A stretch of DNA of 64,000 nt from Siphonodentalium dalli. Lineage: Eukaryota > Mollusca > Scaphopoda > Gadilida > Siphonodentaliidae. The position numbers and the translations under genes are program-made. The stretch lies in contig CP136062.1 of NCBI GenBank assembly GCA_032622095.1, positions 229,294,578-229,358,577 on the forward strand, written 5' to 3'. The stretch's first letter is position 1, and each line of letters opens with the position of its first letter. The notes under the pieces were generated by a model. It saw only the letters and a program-made list of their open reading frames with translations, was not told where the DNA came from and ran no database searches. Below are positions 26,985-37,510 of the stretch, one piece after another.

Positions 26985-27180
26985 AAGAAATCACGCGAAA
27001 ACTTTCGGAACGAATTAAGAGGGAGCAATTAGTTATCATCCTCAATCAAGGCAAATAAAGAGATTTCATAGATAAGAAATCACGCGAACGAATTCAGAGG
27101 GAGCAATTAGTTATCAGCCTCAATCAAGAGGGAGCAATTAGTTATCATCCTCAATCAAGGCAAATAAAGAGATTTTATAT
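26985..27180. repeat. Short tandem repeats of about 80 and 35 bp
   Basis: AAGAAATCACGCGAA followed by GAGGGAGCAATTAGTTATCA and CCTCAATCAAG recurs. The second round contains an extra internal duplication of the GAGGGAGCAATTAGTTATCA piece. Confidence 0.75.
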
Positions 27181-27630
27181 CGCGAACTGTGTCCGGCTGC
27201 ATCAGAAATATACCACTTTATTATATGCTTACCGATAAAATAGCGTAAAATTACCATAACGTATAGTCGTATCTATCTCTCGGAGCTACAGTGAAATCGC
27301 GTTTTATTAGTTCACTCTAGGTTCCGATATTTCACAGTAGACAGATTACTCACAACTAACCACTGTCAGGAACACACCGCTGAGTGATCAGTGCGTGTAC
27401 AATGTCCACTAGCCAATCAGACGCGACGAATTCATGACGTCACTTTATCAATCGATAATTCAATAACGTGTAAATTTCAACTTTAGGCCCAGGCTATTTT
27501 CTGTTTGTAAACACTGACACGCGCTTTTTAATCATGGGCGTAATTAATTAGAGTTAATAATTTAATTAAATAAGAGTTAATTCGCAACTTTGAATGTTAA
27601 TATATAAGGGGGCATATAACGAAAACAATT

Positions 27631-27751
27631 CCTAGTTTTTGTCTGAATACCTGAAATATCTCATGTGTGACTGGAAATAAAAATATATAATTTTCGATAT
27701 TTCTTTCGAGACACTGATGAGATATTTCGGTATTCAGACAAAAACTGTAGG
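27631..27751. repeat. 121-bp hairpin repeat (MITE-like)
   Basis: CCTAGTTTTTGTCTGAATAC at the left end pairs with GTATTCAGACAAAAACTGTA at the right end, and GAAATATCTCAT pairs with ATGAGATATTTC further in. It is compact, non-coding and flanked by AT-rich sequence. Confidence 0.7.
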
Positions 27752-27893
27752 TATTCTCCATGTCTTATGTCTTTATATAACTGCTTTATAGGTAGATACT
27801 ACATCATTTTAAGTTTTATATTGGATATATCTATTTTATTTTCAATAAAATTGTTGTTGTCTTCAAATCGGTTTTTATAAGAACAATATTTAA

Positions 27894-28286
27894 AGGTACT
27901 CAATCCGATCAGACGGTCCCCATACCATCAAGATACAACAACAACAACATTTCTTCAAAATACGCTTTAGTTATCAGAATCGATTTATTGAAACAAAATA
28001 ATGCTAACCACTGTCAACTATGGCATCATATTTCCCAAAACTTGTTATTTATCAACATTTTGTTCAACAAAATATGGCCATATTTTCTCTGAAGTATCAC
28101 GAAATTTGACCGTATTACCACTTGATTTGAGAGTTATCCATCTTGATCCGCAATTTTGTCCGAGACCGCCGTTTGACCACGTGTTTCTGAGCTTTGATTG
28201 TGGGTTCCTCGACTCGAATCAAATATTTTTTACCCCCGAAGCCAAAGAAATAGTAATTTAGGAGCGTCTGGTCGGATTGAGTACCT
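27894..28286. mobile_element. 393-bp MITE with TTAA target duplications
   Basis: The inverted ends AGGTACTCAATCCGATCAG and CTGGTCGGATTGAGTACCT, with one mismatch, bound 393 bp and are each flanked by TTAA (27890-27893 and 28287-28290). TTAA duplications are typical of piggyBac-like elements, though the terminal bases are not the usual CCC. The open frames inside (28001-28261 plus, 28115-28336 minus) are antisense shadows. A related right end lies at 60340-60402, confirming a dispersed family. Confidence 0.75.
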
Positions 28287-28290
28287 TTAA

Positions 28291-28856
28291 GGTGGCCCAT
28301 ATTCAGCATTTTTGTAATGAAAAATGTAAAAAACAAAATACGTTAATAGGCTAGATCACTCGACTAGTACAAACAATGATTCATTTTCTCTGGAAAGATA
28401 CCATTTGTTTAATGTGGTATACATCTTTCAAAACGACATCAGTTGGGTGGGTATAGTTCACGACACGGGGTGAATGAATTACACCCACCCCACTGGGCAA
28501 TATGCCCGCGTAGTCAGCGAGAAGACACGATATATTTATTATATTTCACCGAACATTTCGAACGTGTAGCATGCCCACTATATAACCTCAACATACTAAC
28601 AACAACTGCTGGACTGTTCAAATGTCATTCATAAGATGTTCATAGAAATAAAATAGAACTCGTTATACTGAGAACAAATATGAGTATCCACTTACAGACA
28701 GACATTTGAAGGGAAAGTTAAGAAACATAATCGTCGCAAGAATGTGTTGAAATCTAGTTTATTAAACGCGCTTTGTTTAGGTTTTGTTTTTAAAGCACGA
28801 CAATCCGAAACTATTACAATGTGAATTCAGCCGAATGTTGCCACTTCGAAAGTTGA
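28291..28856. other. No gene recognised
   Basis: This is the spacer between the MITE and the 5' truncation point of the next LINE. The 63-codon frame at 28443-28634 has no recognisable domain. Confidence 0.4.
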
Positions 28857-31826
28857 CGTCGTTGCTGTGAACTTATTGTCCACAGTAATGCTGATATCAA
28901 GGTAAACGGCTCAGGGGCTAAACTTATGCATATATGCCATGAAAATGACTTGCTCATTTTGAATGGTAGAAAACAAGATATCAAACACAACGGTGGTTAT
29001 ACAACAAGGAACAACAGTGTCATTGACTATGCAATATGTAACCCAAAGCTTACCGATAACATCGAATTATTTCTCGTAGAACCGTTTAATGAATTATTAT
29101 CCGATGTTCACTCACCACTAATTCTCTCACTCAAGATAATCCCTCAGAATAAAACTAGAACGACGGTCACGGTCATAAATCCTGCTCCCGTTAACCGACA
29201 GGCACATAATCCGACGAAGTGTGTCGTGATCCGGAATTGGGATAAACCTAAAATAGCTGCATTCACGCGTGCGATTGAGGCGATCAAAACTGATGAATTA
29301 ATATCACTTGAAAATGATTTAACAAATCCCGACCCAGAAACAGGCATAAATGCGGCATATGAGAAGTTAAAATCTATTCTGATGGACGCGACAAACACCA
29401 CAAACAAACATACAGTGCGCAAGAATACTAAACCGACAAAATCCGGTAAAAGGAGGAAACAGTCAGGTATGCCGTGGTTCTCGTGTGATTGCGTTCATAC
29501 GAGGACGAACTATAGAAAGGCGCGAAAAAAATTCAAACGCTACCCCTCTGAACACAATAAGGCACGTATGCTCGAAAATAGACGCTCATATAAATGCACA
29601 CAGCAAAACAGTAAGCGAACACATAAACTTAATTTGAGGAAAAAAATACATAATTTAAAGGGAAAATCAAGCAAAGAATTTTGGAAACTAATCCGGGAAC
29701 TAGATGGACAAAATTGTAAAAGGCCCCCACCCCCTGCCCCAGAGTTTCAGAAGTACTATGAATCAGTTGAACGCGACATCGCCGTCGAAATCAGCGGTCA
29801 ACATACGCATGGGGTCTTAATGAACACATACTTACCATCGAATACTATAGATAATTCGCTTCTGAATGCTGAAATATCCCTTAACGAAATCGAATATGCA
29901 GCAAAGAGCCTTAGAAATGACAAAGCATCAGGTTTCGATTCAATACCGAATGAAATGATCAAGCATAGTATAAAGAAATTAGGATACTTCTATAAGAAAC
30001 TGTTCAATACAATATTAGAAACAAGCTGTATCCCAAATGACTGGGCGATTGGTATGATCCGACCCATCTTTAAGAAAGATGACCCTGATAAACCTGAAAA
30101 TTACAGGAAAATCACACTTCTATGCACGATGTCAAAACTGTTCACGAGTATCATTTGCAATCGCATAAATAGCTTTCTTCAGATTAATAACCTTCAGTCC
30201 GAAGCGCAGGCGGGGTTTCGCAAAGGATACAGTACGATTGATCATATATTCTCCCTACATGCGCTCACCCAGATAATGAAGCTCAATAAGAAAACCCTAT
30301 TTTGTGCATTCATCGATTTTTCACAAGCCTTTGATTGTGTTTGGCGAGAAGGTCTATGGAGAAAACTTCTACATTTTGGCGTAAATGGAAAAATCCTGAA
30401 TAATATCAAGAGTATGTACCATAATTTAAAGATGTGTGTGATGACCGATGAGTCATCTGGGTTTTTCTCAAGTCTAATTGGCCTAAAACAAGGTGATTGT
30501 CTCTCACCGATACTTTTCGCCATGTACATCAACGATATCGAGGAATACCTACAAAATTGTTACTGTAGGGGTATAGACATAAGTAAAATCAATGGCCATG
30601 AAACAGGGGTATATATGAAGTTACTCCTATTAATATACGCTGATGATACAGCTCTAATCTCAGACTCCCATTCCGGTTTACAAAATTCCTTAAATCACTT
30701 CGCATCGTACTGTGACACATGGAAGCTAAGCATCAATGCCTCCAAAACTAAAATCATGGTTCTTGGTAGAAAACCAAAACAAAGAAAATCAATGTCATTC
30801 AAAATAAACGGTAACGAAATTGAGATCGTGGATAGCTTCAAATACTTGGGCACGTGGTTTAGTAAAAACGGATCATTTAGCAGGGAACGAAACATGAGAT
30901 GTAAAGATGCAAAGAAAGCTATGTACGCACTCATAAGTAAAGCCAGACAAAATAACCTCTCCTATGACAGCGTTCTTGAAATTTACGAAAAAGCAATAAC
31001 TCCCATAATGACATATGGAGCCGAAGTATGGGGTTTTGAAAACACCACCTGCCTAGAAAAGTTAGAAACCTGGTTTCTTAAATTTGCACTTAACCTGCGC
31101 AAAACCACAAATACATGTTTTATTTATGGGGAGACTGGTATATGCCCAATTAGCCAAAAGATACAACTACGATGTCTAACATATTGGAATAAACTTATGA
31201 ACATGCAGTGCAATAGACTCCCTCTTATACTCTATTATGCACTGTATAGCTACCACTGCACAAACAACTGGAGACATGGTTGGATTGACTTTATACGAAC
31301 AAGCCTAAATAACCTCGGCCTATCCATTATTTGGATAGACCAAGCAACTATCAACCCACCATCTTTCAATAGACTCATCAAAGATCGAATACAAGACGCA
31401 TTTGTACAATCATGGCATGGTGATCTAGTAAAATCCAATAAATGTGCCTTCTACAGAATCATCAAGACTGACTTTTCAAAGGAAATATATCTCGCATTAG
31501 AAAACCAAACAGTAGTAAGGCGTCTGATTAAATTTCGTACAAGAAATCATAACTTACCGATCGAATCCGGATCGTGGGCAAAAAAATACTACTCCGATCG
31601 AAAATGCACGCTGTGCGACGTTGAACTTGGTGATGAATACCATATCATACTCAAATGTGAAAAACTATGCGATTTGAGACGAAAATATCTTAAATCATAC
31701 TACTACACGCGCCCAAATGCCCACAAACTCAATGCCCTCTTCACGTGCACAAATAAAAGAACCCTCACCAATCTTAGTATGCTCATCCGAGACGCCCTCC
31801 GCCTAATGGAGCCCCCTGTGGCATAA
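28857..31826 (+). CDS. LINE ORF2, partial endonuclease plus reverse transcriptase
   Basis: The product would nick target DNA and reverse-transcribe the element RNA. The frame is open from 28857, so the first ATG at 28926 is internal and the true N-terminus (most of the apurinic-type endonuclease) is missing. Residue numbers count from that ATG. The endonuclease end is visible as SVIDYAICNPKL and the terminal SDVHSPL motif. The RT domain has FIDFSQAFD at about 462-470, GLKQGDCLSP, and the catalytic YADD at 571-574, followed by LSINASKTK and a FKYLGTWFS segment. A C-x2-C, H-x4-C zinc tail lies at about 894-911. There are no internal stops over 966 codons. The clade is probably L2/CR1-like and is not certain. 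Confidence 0.93.
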   Translation, partial: RRCCELIVHSNADIKVNGSGAKLMHICHENDLLILNGRKQDIKHNGGYTTRNNSVIDYAICNPKLTDNIELFLVEPFNELLSDVHSPLILSLKIIPQNKTRTTVTVINPAPVNRQAHNPTKCVVIRNWDKPKIAAFTRAIEAIKTDELISLENDLTNPDPETGINAAYEKLKSILMDATNTTNKHTVRKNTKPTKSGKRRKQSGMPWFSCDCVHTRTNYRKARKKFKRYPSEHNKARMLENRRSYKCTQQNSKRTHKLNLRKKIHNLKGKSSKEFWKLIRELDGQNCKRPPPPAPEFQKYYESVERDIAVEISGQHTHGVLMNTYLPSNTIDNSLLNAEISLNEIEYAAKSLRNDKASGFDSIPNEMIKHSIKKLGYFYKKLFNTILETSCIPNDWAIGMIRPIFKKDDPDKPENYRKITLLCTMSKLFTSIICNRINSFLQINNLQSEAQAGFRKGYSTIDHIFSLHALTQIMKLNKKTLFCAFIDFSQAFDCVWREGLWRKLLHFGVNGKILNNIKSMYHNLKMCVMTDESSGFFSSLIGLKQGDCLSPILFAMYINDIEEYLQNCYCRGIDISKINGHETGVYMKLLLLIYADDTALISDSHSGLQNSLNHFASYCDTWKLSINASKTKIMVLGRKPKQRKSMSFKINGNEIEIVDSFKYLGTWFSKNGSFSRERNMRCKDAKKAMYALISKARQNNLSYDSVLEIYEKAITPIMTYGAEVWGFENTTCLEKLETWFLKFALNLRKTTNTCFIYGETGICPISQKIQLRCLTYWNKLMNMQCNRLPLILYYALYSYHCTNNWRHGWIDFIRTSLNNLGLSIIWIDQATINPPSFNRLIKDRIQDAFVQSWHGDLVKSNKCAFYRIIKTDFSKEIYLALENQTVVRRLIKFRTRNHNLPIESGSWAKKYYSDRKCTLCDVELGDEYHIILKCEKLCDLRRKYLKSYYYTRPNAHKLNALFTCTNKRTLTNLSMLIRDALRLMEPPVA

Positions 31827-32040
31827 CCACGCGAACCTTGAAGCACCCACCCCCAACTAAATCACCTCACGTACGCCCATATCCCACCCTTCCCGAACGT
31901 GCACATGATTATTGAACTATATATATTGCTTTCAACCGCATTACCATCTATTTGTATATATTGACGTGTATTCATAACTACACTCTGTTATACCGGACAC
32001 GTCCGGCGATTTGAGATTAAAAATTCTGATTCTGATTCTG
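28857..32040 (+). mobile_element. 5'-truncated LINE with nearly complete RT ORF
   Basis: The body runs from the middle of the endonuclease domain to a 3' end made of a GC hairpin (CCGGA-CACG-TCCGG, 31993-32006) and three ATTCTG repeats (32023-32040). A 3' stem-loop followed by a microsatellite is the arrangement known in CR1/L2-type LINEs. No target-site duplication was identified. The long intact ORF suggests a relatively recent insertion compared with the other LINEs here. Confidence 0.9.
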
Positions 32041-33749
32041 AATGCTACTAAATTATTGGGACACGCTTTAATTCACCTCACGCATGGTACTGTTCCGGGT
32101 TTTCGTGCATTCAAAATAGAACTTAAATACCACGCGTTCCGGTTTATTCAACTAGAGTTCACGATAGTCTTGTGACGATTCTGTTTCTTAACTTTCTCTA
32201 AGTGTATGTCGGTAAGTAGATACTCATATCTTATATCATTAAATTGTACGTATCTCGCTTTATCATGACTTTATGACATTGACTGTTTTGACTATCAAAG
32301 ACAAAACCCCTGATTTTATGGAATGAAGTACAGATTGCTTATAAGAATAACGCTATATACAGAGAGATATATACATTATATAGGAAATTATCTAATCCCA
32401 CGTATAATCTACATTCCTGGAATATAAGTGGTTTCGTTTGTGATGTTCCGGGCATCAGAAAAATTCATAAATACAGATATATAGAGGTTATCTACACTTT
32501 TGGTTGGATATGGGAATTATCTCATGACTGATGAAACAAAATGAATTTCCACGAGTGTGGTTCTGCCACGAGTGGAAATTTTTTGTTTTGTCATCACGAA
32601 TGAGATAATTACCTTATCCAACCAAAATTGTAGATGTTTGTTTATTATATAGTCCCCTCAGTTGGCCCATGGCTCAACTCGAAAGAAGAGTATAAAGTGC
32701 AATTTTTTATAACCAAGCACAGCCATTGCAGTGAGCTTGTGCATATAGATATAGTTCCACTTTTAGACAGATTTGTTGAGAGATAGACGGGCTAACATTA
32801 TAGTACGTTTAACAAAACAATTCAATTGATCGCATATTACAATTTTTCAACCTGAACACTCATAGACTTTTAGCACAGTCTTCCATCAAGAACCAAATCA
32901 CTTGTAATTTTAGCGCGGATGAATGTGATTGAGATATCGATATCTCACTAGAGTGATAACGGTTTTTATCTGATAAAAATCACTAGTATTTGATAGCTTA
33001 GCATATACTAAATGTGGGCATTGGGTTTCTTTAACATATCATTTTGGACATTGGGTCTCTTTATCATTATTTAGTACTAATGCATTCACTCATCTATCAC
33101 ACCCGACCAACATAATGCACAGGGCTCGAGTACGCATATGAGGTAACAGGGACTCACTCTAATTTAAAAGTATTCAGAAATATATGAAATCTGCTATGGT
33201 AAGTACATATAATTAAGTAGGTGAAATTCTATTTTAAGTCTATTTTAACGGGAACGGAGGCACTTACAGTGGAGTAAATGTGTAAAATATATAAAAGACT
33301 GATAAAACATCAACACTAAGAAGAACATGGAGAAATATGTTCCTATGTTCATTACTGATAGTTCTCCGATAATAAAATTTAACGTTTTGAAACCATTTTT
33401 ATGTGAGCAAAACTGTTACAGTGAATAGTCAACAAAAACGTCGATGGTCGTGTAGTAAGTTTAATTATTTTAGTATAAATATGAATTACAGAATAGTTTT
33501 CAATGGTTTGACATTTTCCAATACATTTACCATACATTTACCATACATTTACCATACAGTGTTTATTAGACTTTGGTATTTTATTTGACTCATTGGACTT
33601 TTATCTAGAATTCCACTGTAACAGCAATGTTTACATAACAATGGTTATGACATCGGAAATCTCATTATTGAGGAGTTTTAAATAATCAGCATAATAACAG
33701 AGACTATCTATATGTCCATGTTTACTTAGTAACGATGGTTGTACAAACA
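32041..33749. other. Non-coding DNA 3' of the lectin gene
   Basis: Mostly AT-rich. It contains a hairpin repeat at 32490-32635 (listed separately), the palindrome GAGATATCGATATCTC near 32931, and three copies of TTTACCATACA near 33525-33560. The 61-codon frame at 33403-33588 is low-complexity and unconvincing. Confidence 0.4.
32490..32635. repeat. 146-bp hairpin repeat (MITE-like)
   Basis: ATCTACACTTTTGGTTGGAT at the left pairs with ATCCAACCAAAATTGTAGAT at the right. GGGAATTATCTCAT pairs with ATGAGATAATTACC, and the apex has AATTTCCACGAGTG pairing with CACGAGTGGAAATT. The whole element is one long imperfect stem. Confidence 0.75.
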
Positions 33750-33755
33750 TTTATT
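33750..33755 (-). promoter_or_regulatory. Candidate poly(A) signal of the lectin gene
   Basis: TTTATT on the plus strand reads AATAAA on the minus strand, about 200 bp downstream of the stop codon at 33955. The position is suitable for the 3' end of the lectin transcript. This short word occurs often in AT-rich DNA, so support is positional only. Confidence 0.4.
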
Positions 33756-33954
33756 AATTTTCACATTTACCCACTGCGAGTGACTTGTGTCCCTTTAAAT
33801 CTATAAAACACAAGTTTTGCAAGAAGTTTATCTCGACTTTACCTTCGAACAAAGAGGAGACTACATTATATAACACTATGCAGCGAGCCCAGTATGACCT
33901 GTCTGATCCTCATGTGACGTCACGAGCCCTGTGCATTATGTATGATCTCACGCC

Positions 33955-34169
33955 TTACTTCTCGCACACATAATATGTGGAGGTGCCAGTGCATTGGTAG
34001 TCATACATCAGATAACGAGGTGAAGCCCAGTAGTAACCGATGAACACGCAATCAAGTGCCCCGCCGGTGGGTTTACCGGGATACCATTCCACCCACGGTA
34101 TGACTGAACCCTCATTCGTTCTATAAATGTCTGTCGCATCAACGTCCCTGGCGTCGATCCACAGGTTAT
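33955..34169 (-). CDS. C-type lectin domain, final exon
   Basis: This is the last exon of a secreted or surface C-type lectin-like protein. It starts directly after a pyrimidine-rich acceptor (TTTTCTTCTAACAG on the minus strand) and ends at TAA. The frame enters in phase 1, matching the donor of the exon at 52254-52451. Landmarks are LWIDARDVDATDIYRTNEG, then WYPGKPTGG, DCVFIGY, MYDYQC and YYVCEK, which are the C-terminal half of a CTLD with its conserved cysteines. The usual sugar-specificity tripeptide (EPN or QPD) is replaced by KPT and the WND motif is not present, so canonical calcium-dependent sugar binding is doubtful. The preceding intron is about 18 kb and full of transposons. Confidence 0.9.
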
Positions 34170-34252
34170 CTGTTAGAAGAAAACATGTCGCGTTACACAT
34201 CTACATAATTATGTGGTGTTTATCTTTATACATATTCACGGATCTCTATGCA

Positions 34253-34320
34253 ACTTATATAACGTAGTTAGCATGGAGACTATACAGATGGGTTTGTTAA
34301 AATGTAGCATGTCACGTTTA
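34253..34320. repeat. Direct repeat flanking Helitron copy 1 (left)
   Basis: About 65 bp including GTAGTTAGCATGGAGACTAT and GGGTTTGTTAAAATGTAGCA recurs at 37430-37492, so the Helitron copy at 34375-37394 lies between two copies of the same unique sequence. Confidence 0.8.
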
Positions 34321-34374
34321 CGAATACATGTATATATATGTATATATGTATGTATATATATATATATATATATA

Positions 34375-37300
34375 TCTATATTTGCGAATGTCTGTCTGTC
34401 GGTCTGTAGTAATTCACAGGGCACCATCTAGATGATACCAAAGGGGTCTACTAGGGATAACTTTGTACGAGAAAGATAATTGTGCGGGTTAGATTTTTCT
34501 AAAGTGACGCCGTTGTTGTCAAGGGCAGAAAAGGGGGAAGGGCAGAATTTTTTTTTGTCGCCGATTGCCACGAAACTTACATATAATAATCCCCGTGATA
34601 TGAAGAATCTACTGGTGTGGTTTAAATATGTCAAAAGTGGCGCCGTTAGAGTCAGGCATGCACGGAAGGGGAGAGGGGCACCAAAATTGATCAAACTAAC
34701 TTTAGCGCCGATTTCCACTAAATTGATATATATTCTTCCTCATGATAGTGTCGTTTTGGATGAGAGATTTGGGGTGGGCACTAAATTTGATAAGAATGGG
34801 ATTAGTCGCCGATTGCCACCACACTTATACAAAATCTTACCCATGGTATGAGGAGTCTAATGGTGTGGCTTAAATCTGTCAAACGTGGCCTTATTCGAGT
34901 CAGGGGTGCACTGAAAGTGAGAGGGGCACCAAAATTGACACACAATATTTTACCGCCAATTTCCACCAAATTGATACATGTTCTTATCCATGATACGAGG
35001 AATCTAATCGTGTGATTTAAAGACGCAATATTGGTGATGTTTGGGTGAGAGATGGGGAGGGGAGGGGTGGACACTAAATTTGAAAAAAACAAAATTTTAG
35101 TCTCTGATTGGCACCACTTATAAATAATCATCTCCATGATATCAGGAGTGTAATTATGTGGTCTAAGGATCTCACAAGTGGGGTCATTCCTGTGAGTGGT
35201 GCATAGAGGTGAGAGGGACACAAAAAATGATAACAATATGTTTAGCGCCTATTTCCACCAGATTGATATTTATTCTTCTCCGTGATACGAGGAATCTAAT
35301 CGTAAGGTTTAGATACACCAAATTGGTGCCGTTTGGATGAGAGATATGGGGACCTTAGATTTGATACAAATTTGTATACTCGGCAATTTTCACCAATTGT
35401 ATATATATGCATCTCCATAATGAGTCTAAGTGTGTGGTTTAAAGGTGACAAAAGTGGCACCGGTTGAGTCCGAAATAGGGACGGGAGGGTCACCAAAACT
35501 GATAAAAATATCTTTAAAACCAATTACCATCAAATTCATACACGTTCTTCTCAAATGGTACGAGAAATCAAATCGTGCTGTCTTTCTTTCTTTCTGTCTG
35601 TCTGTATGTGTTATATATCTAACTTTACGTGGTACAATCGAGACGACACCAAGGCGGTATAAGAGGGGTAAATATTAACGACGAAGATATTGGTGCGGGT
35701 TAAAATTTTCTAAAGTGACAGGGGAAGAAAGGGGGAAGGGCGACAAAATAAAAAATATGGTAAAATAGTTTTGTCGCCGATTTCCATCAAACGCATACAT
35801 AATCACCTCCGCGATATGGCGCTGTTCGAGTCAGCGTTGCGGGGGGGGGGGGGCACCAACAATTGATTTAATCAACTATTTTAAGCGCAGATTTCCACCA
35901 AATTGATATATTATTCTTCTCCGTGATACGAGGAATATTGTAATTTGAAGACGCCAAATTGCTGCCATTTGGGTGAGAGATGGGGGGGGGGGAATTGTTT
36001 GGTTGCTGATTACCACCAAACCTATATATAATAATCTCCAGTAAATCATGCATCCATGAGTTTAATTGACGTGGTTTAAATATGTCAAAAGTGGCGCCGT
36101 TAAAGTCATGCATGAGGATGGCAAAGCTGATACAAATAAATTTAGCACTAATTTCCACCAAATCCATACACGTTCTTCTCTAATGATACGATGAATTAAA
36201 TCACATTTGGTGTCGTTTTGGGCCACGGATGGCGAGATGATATGCACTCTCGTTGACAAGAATAGCCCATATCCACCTATAAGTTATATATAGTCACCCA
36301 TGCCATCTCCATATCATTTTAAGAAGTTTTAGCGTTCACATTTCACAATATCGACAAATGCTGACCCAATTAAGTCACGTGAACAATTATATCTTCTCAA
36401 CTGTCATATTTATATGGGGATGGGAATCAGGGCATTCACATAATGAGCTATAGCAAAACAGATACATAGAAGAATCATTAAAAGTATTTTTATCATACTA
36501 TTTAAGAGATACATATATTCTTGCAAACTGAGAGACCTCGAACCGTCAGAGGATTGCATATTAGAATGGCTCATGTATATAGTATAACATAATTGAGTCT
36601 GTTCCATTCAATACAGTTTCCACAAAAAAAGTTACAATTTGTCAAGAGATATGGAAAGCCTGTTCAAAAATAGTGGTCACAGTGTGCAGTCAAATATATT
36701 TTCTTCTGATCTAAAAGAAAACGCAGTCAGTCAGTAGCACATGACTTTTCACGATCCTCCAATACTGACATCTGACAATGGTATATCTGCCCGATGCAGC
36801 GGATTTTTTTAGAACAGACTCATCGACTAACATAAACAACTCAAAATATCGCTGTGTCGGGCACATGTAGTTGATATACTAGCGCAGCAACATTTCTTTT
36901 AAACTGAGAATATTTAGCCAATATATAGCACCATGAACAGAGGAGCACCTGGACATTTCTTCAAAACATTTGTATCTTCATGGAGATATGACAGGCATGC
37001 AGGTGTCCTCAAAATCTTAGTCTAACCCACAAGATTGATACATCTAAATATGTAAAACCCTATTGTCGTCTTTTATTTTGAAAACTAATGTGTTTATGAT
37101 GTTCATGTATTATGTTATAACGTCTGAAGTATACGCAGTTGGAAATAAATAAATACTTCTTTATTGGTGGAACGGATTAATCGTGATAAGCAAAATGACC
37201 ATCGACAAGGTGAGCCACTACTTATATTCCATGACTGTGTAAGAATCATGTTTTGTGATGCTATTTGAATATACGATTTATGAGAATACGTGTAACACTT

Positions 37301-37394
37301 TGAACAATAGTATTCTCTATTCACAACAAATATCTACAACATGCAGAGGGTTTCATATCACTTTAACATGTGCAACGCCGGGTAACCCTGCTAT
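34375..37394 (+). mobile_element. Non-autonomous Helitron, copy 1
   Basis: This is about 3.0 kb and collinear with 56236-59374 over the whole length, at obvious but diverged identity. The 5' end is TCTATATTTGCGAATGTCTG followed by (CTGT)n, preceded by a TA tract. The 3' end is GCAACGCCGGGTAACCCTGC plus CTAT, where copy 2 has CTAG. Inside are many diverged tandem segments with GCCGATTTCCACCAAATTGATA, and a (CTTT)/(CTGT) tract at about 35580-35605. No Rep or helicase ORF is present. Open frames of 60-140 codons occur on both strands and are not conserved as proteins between the copies as far as I can see. Confidence 0.8.
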
Positions 37395-37429
37395 TACAAT
37401 AATATTTACATTCGTTTAGTACTTATATA

Positions 37430-37492
37430 AAGTAGTTAGCATGGAGACTATATAGAGATGGGTTTGTTAAAATGTAGCATGTCACATTACGT
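37430..37492. repeat. Direct repeat flanking Helitron copy 1 (right)
   Basis: This is the second copy of the 34253-34320 segment, lying 36 bp after the end of Helitron copy 1. It differs by a few substitutions and a 2-bp insertion. Confidence 0.8.
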
Positions 37493-37510
37493 ATATATTA
37501 GTATTGGCTG

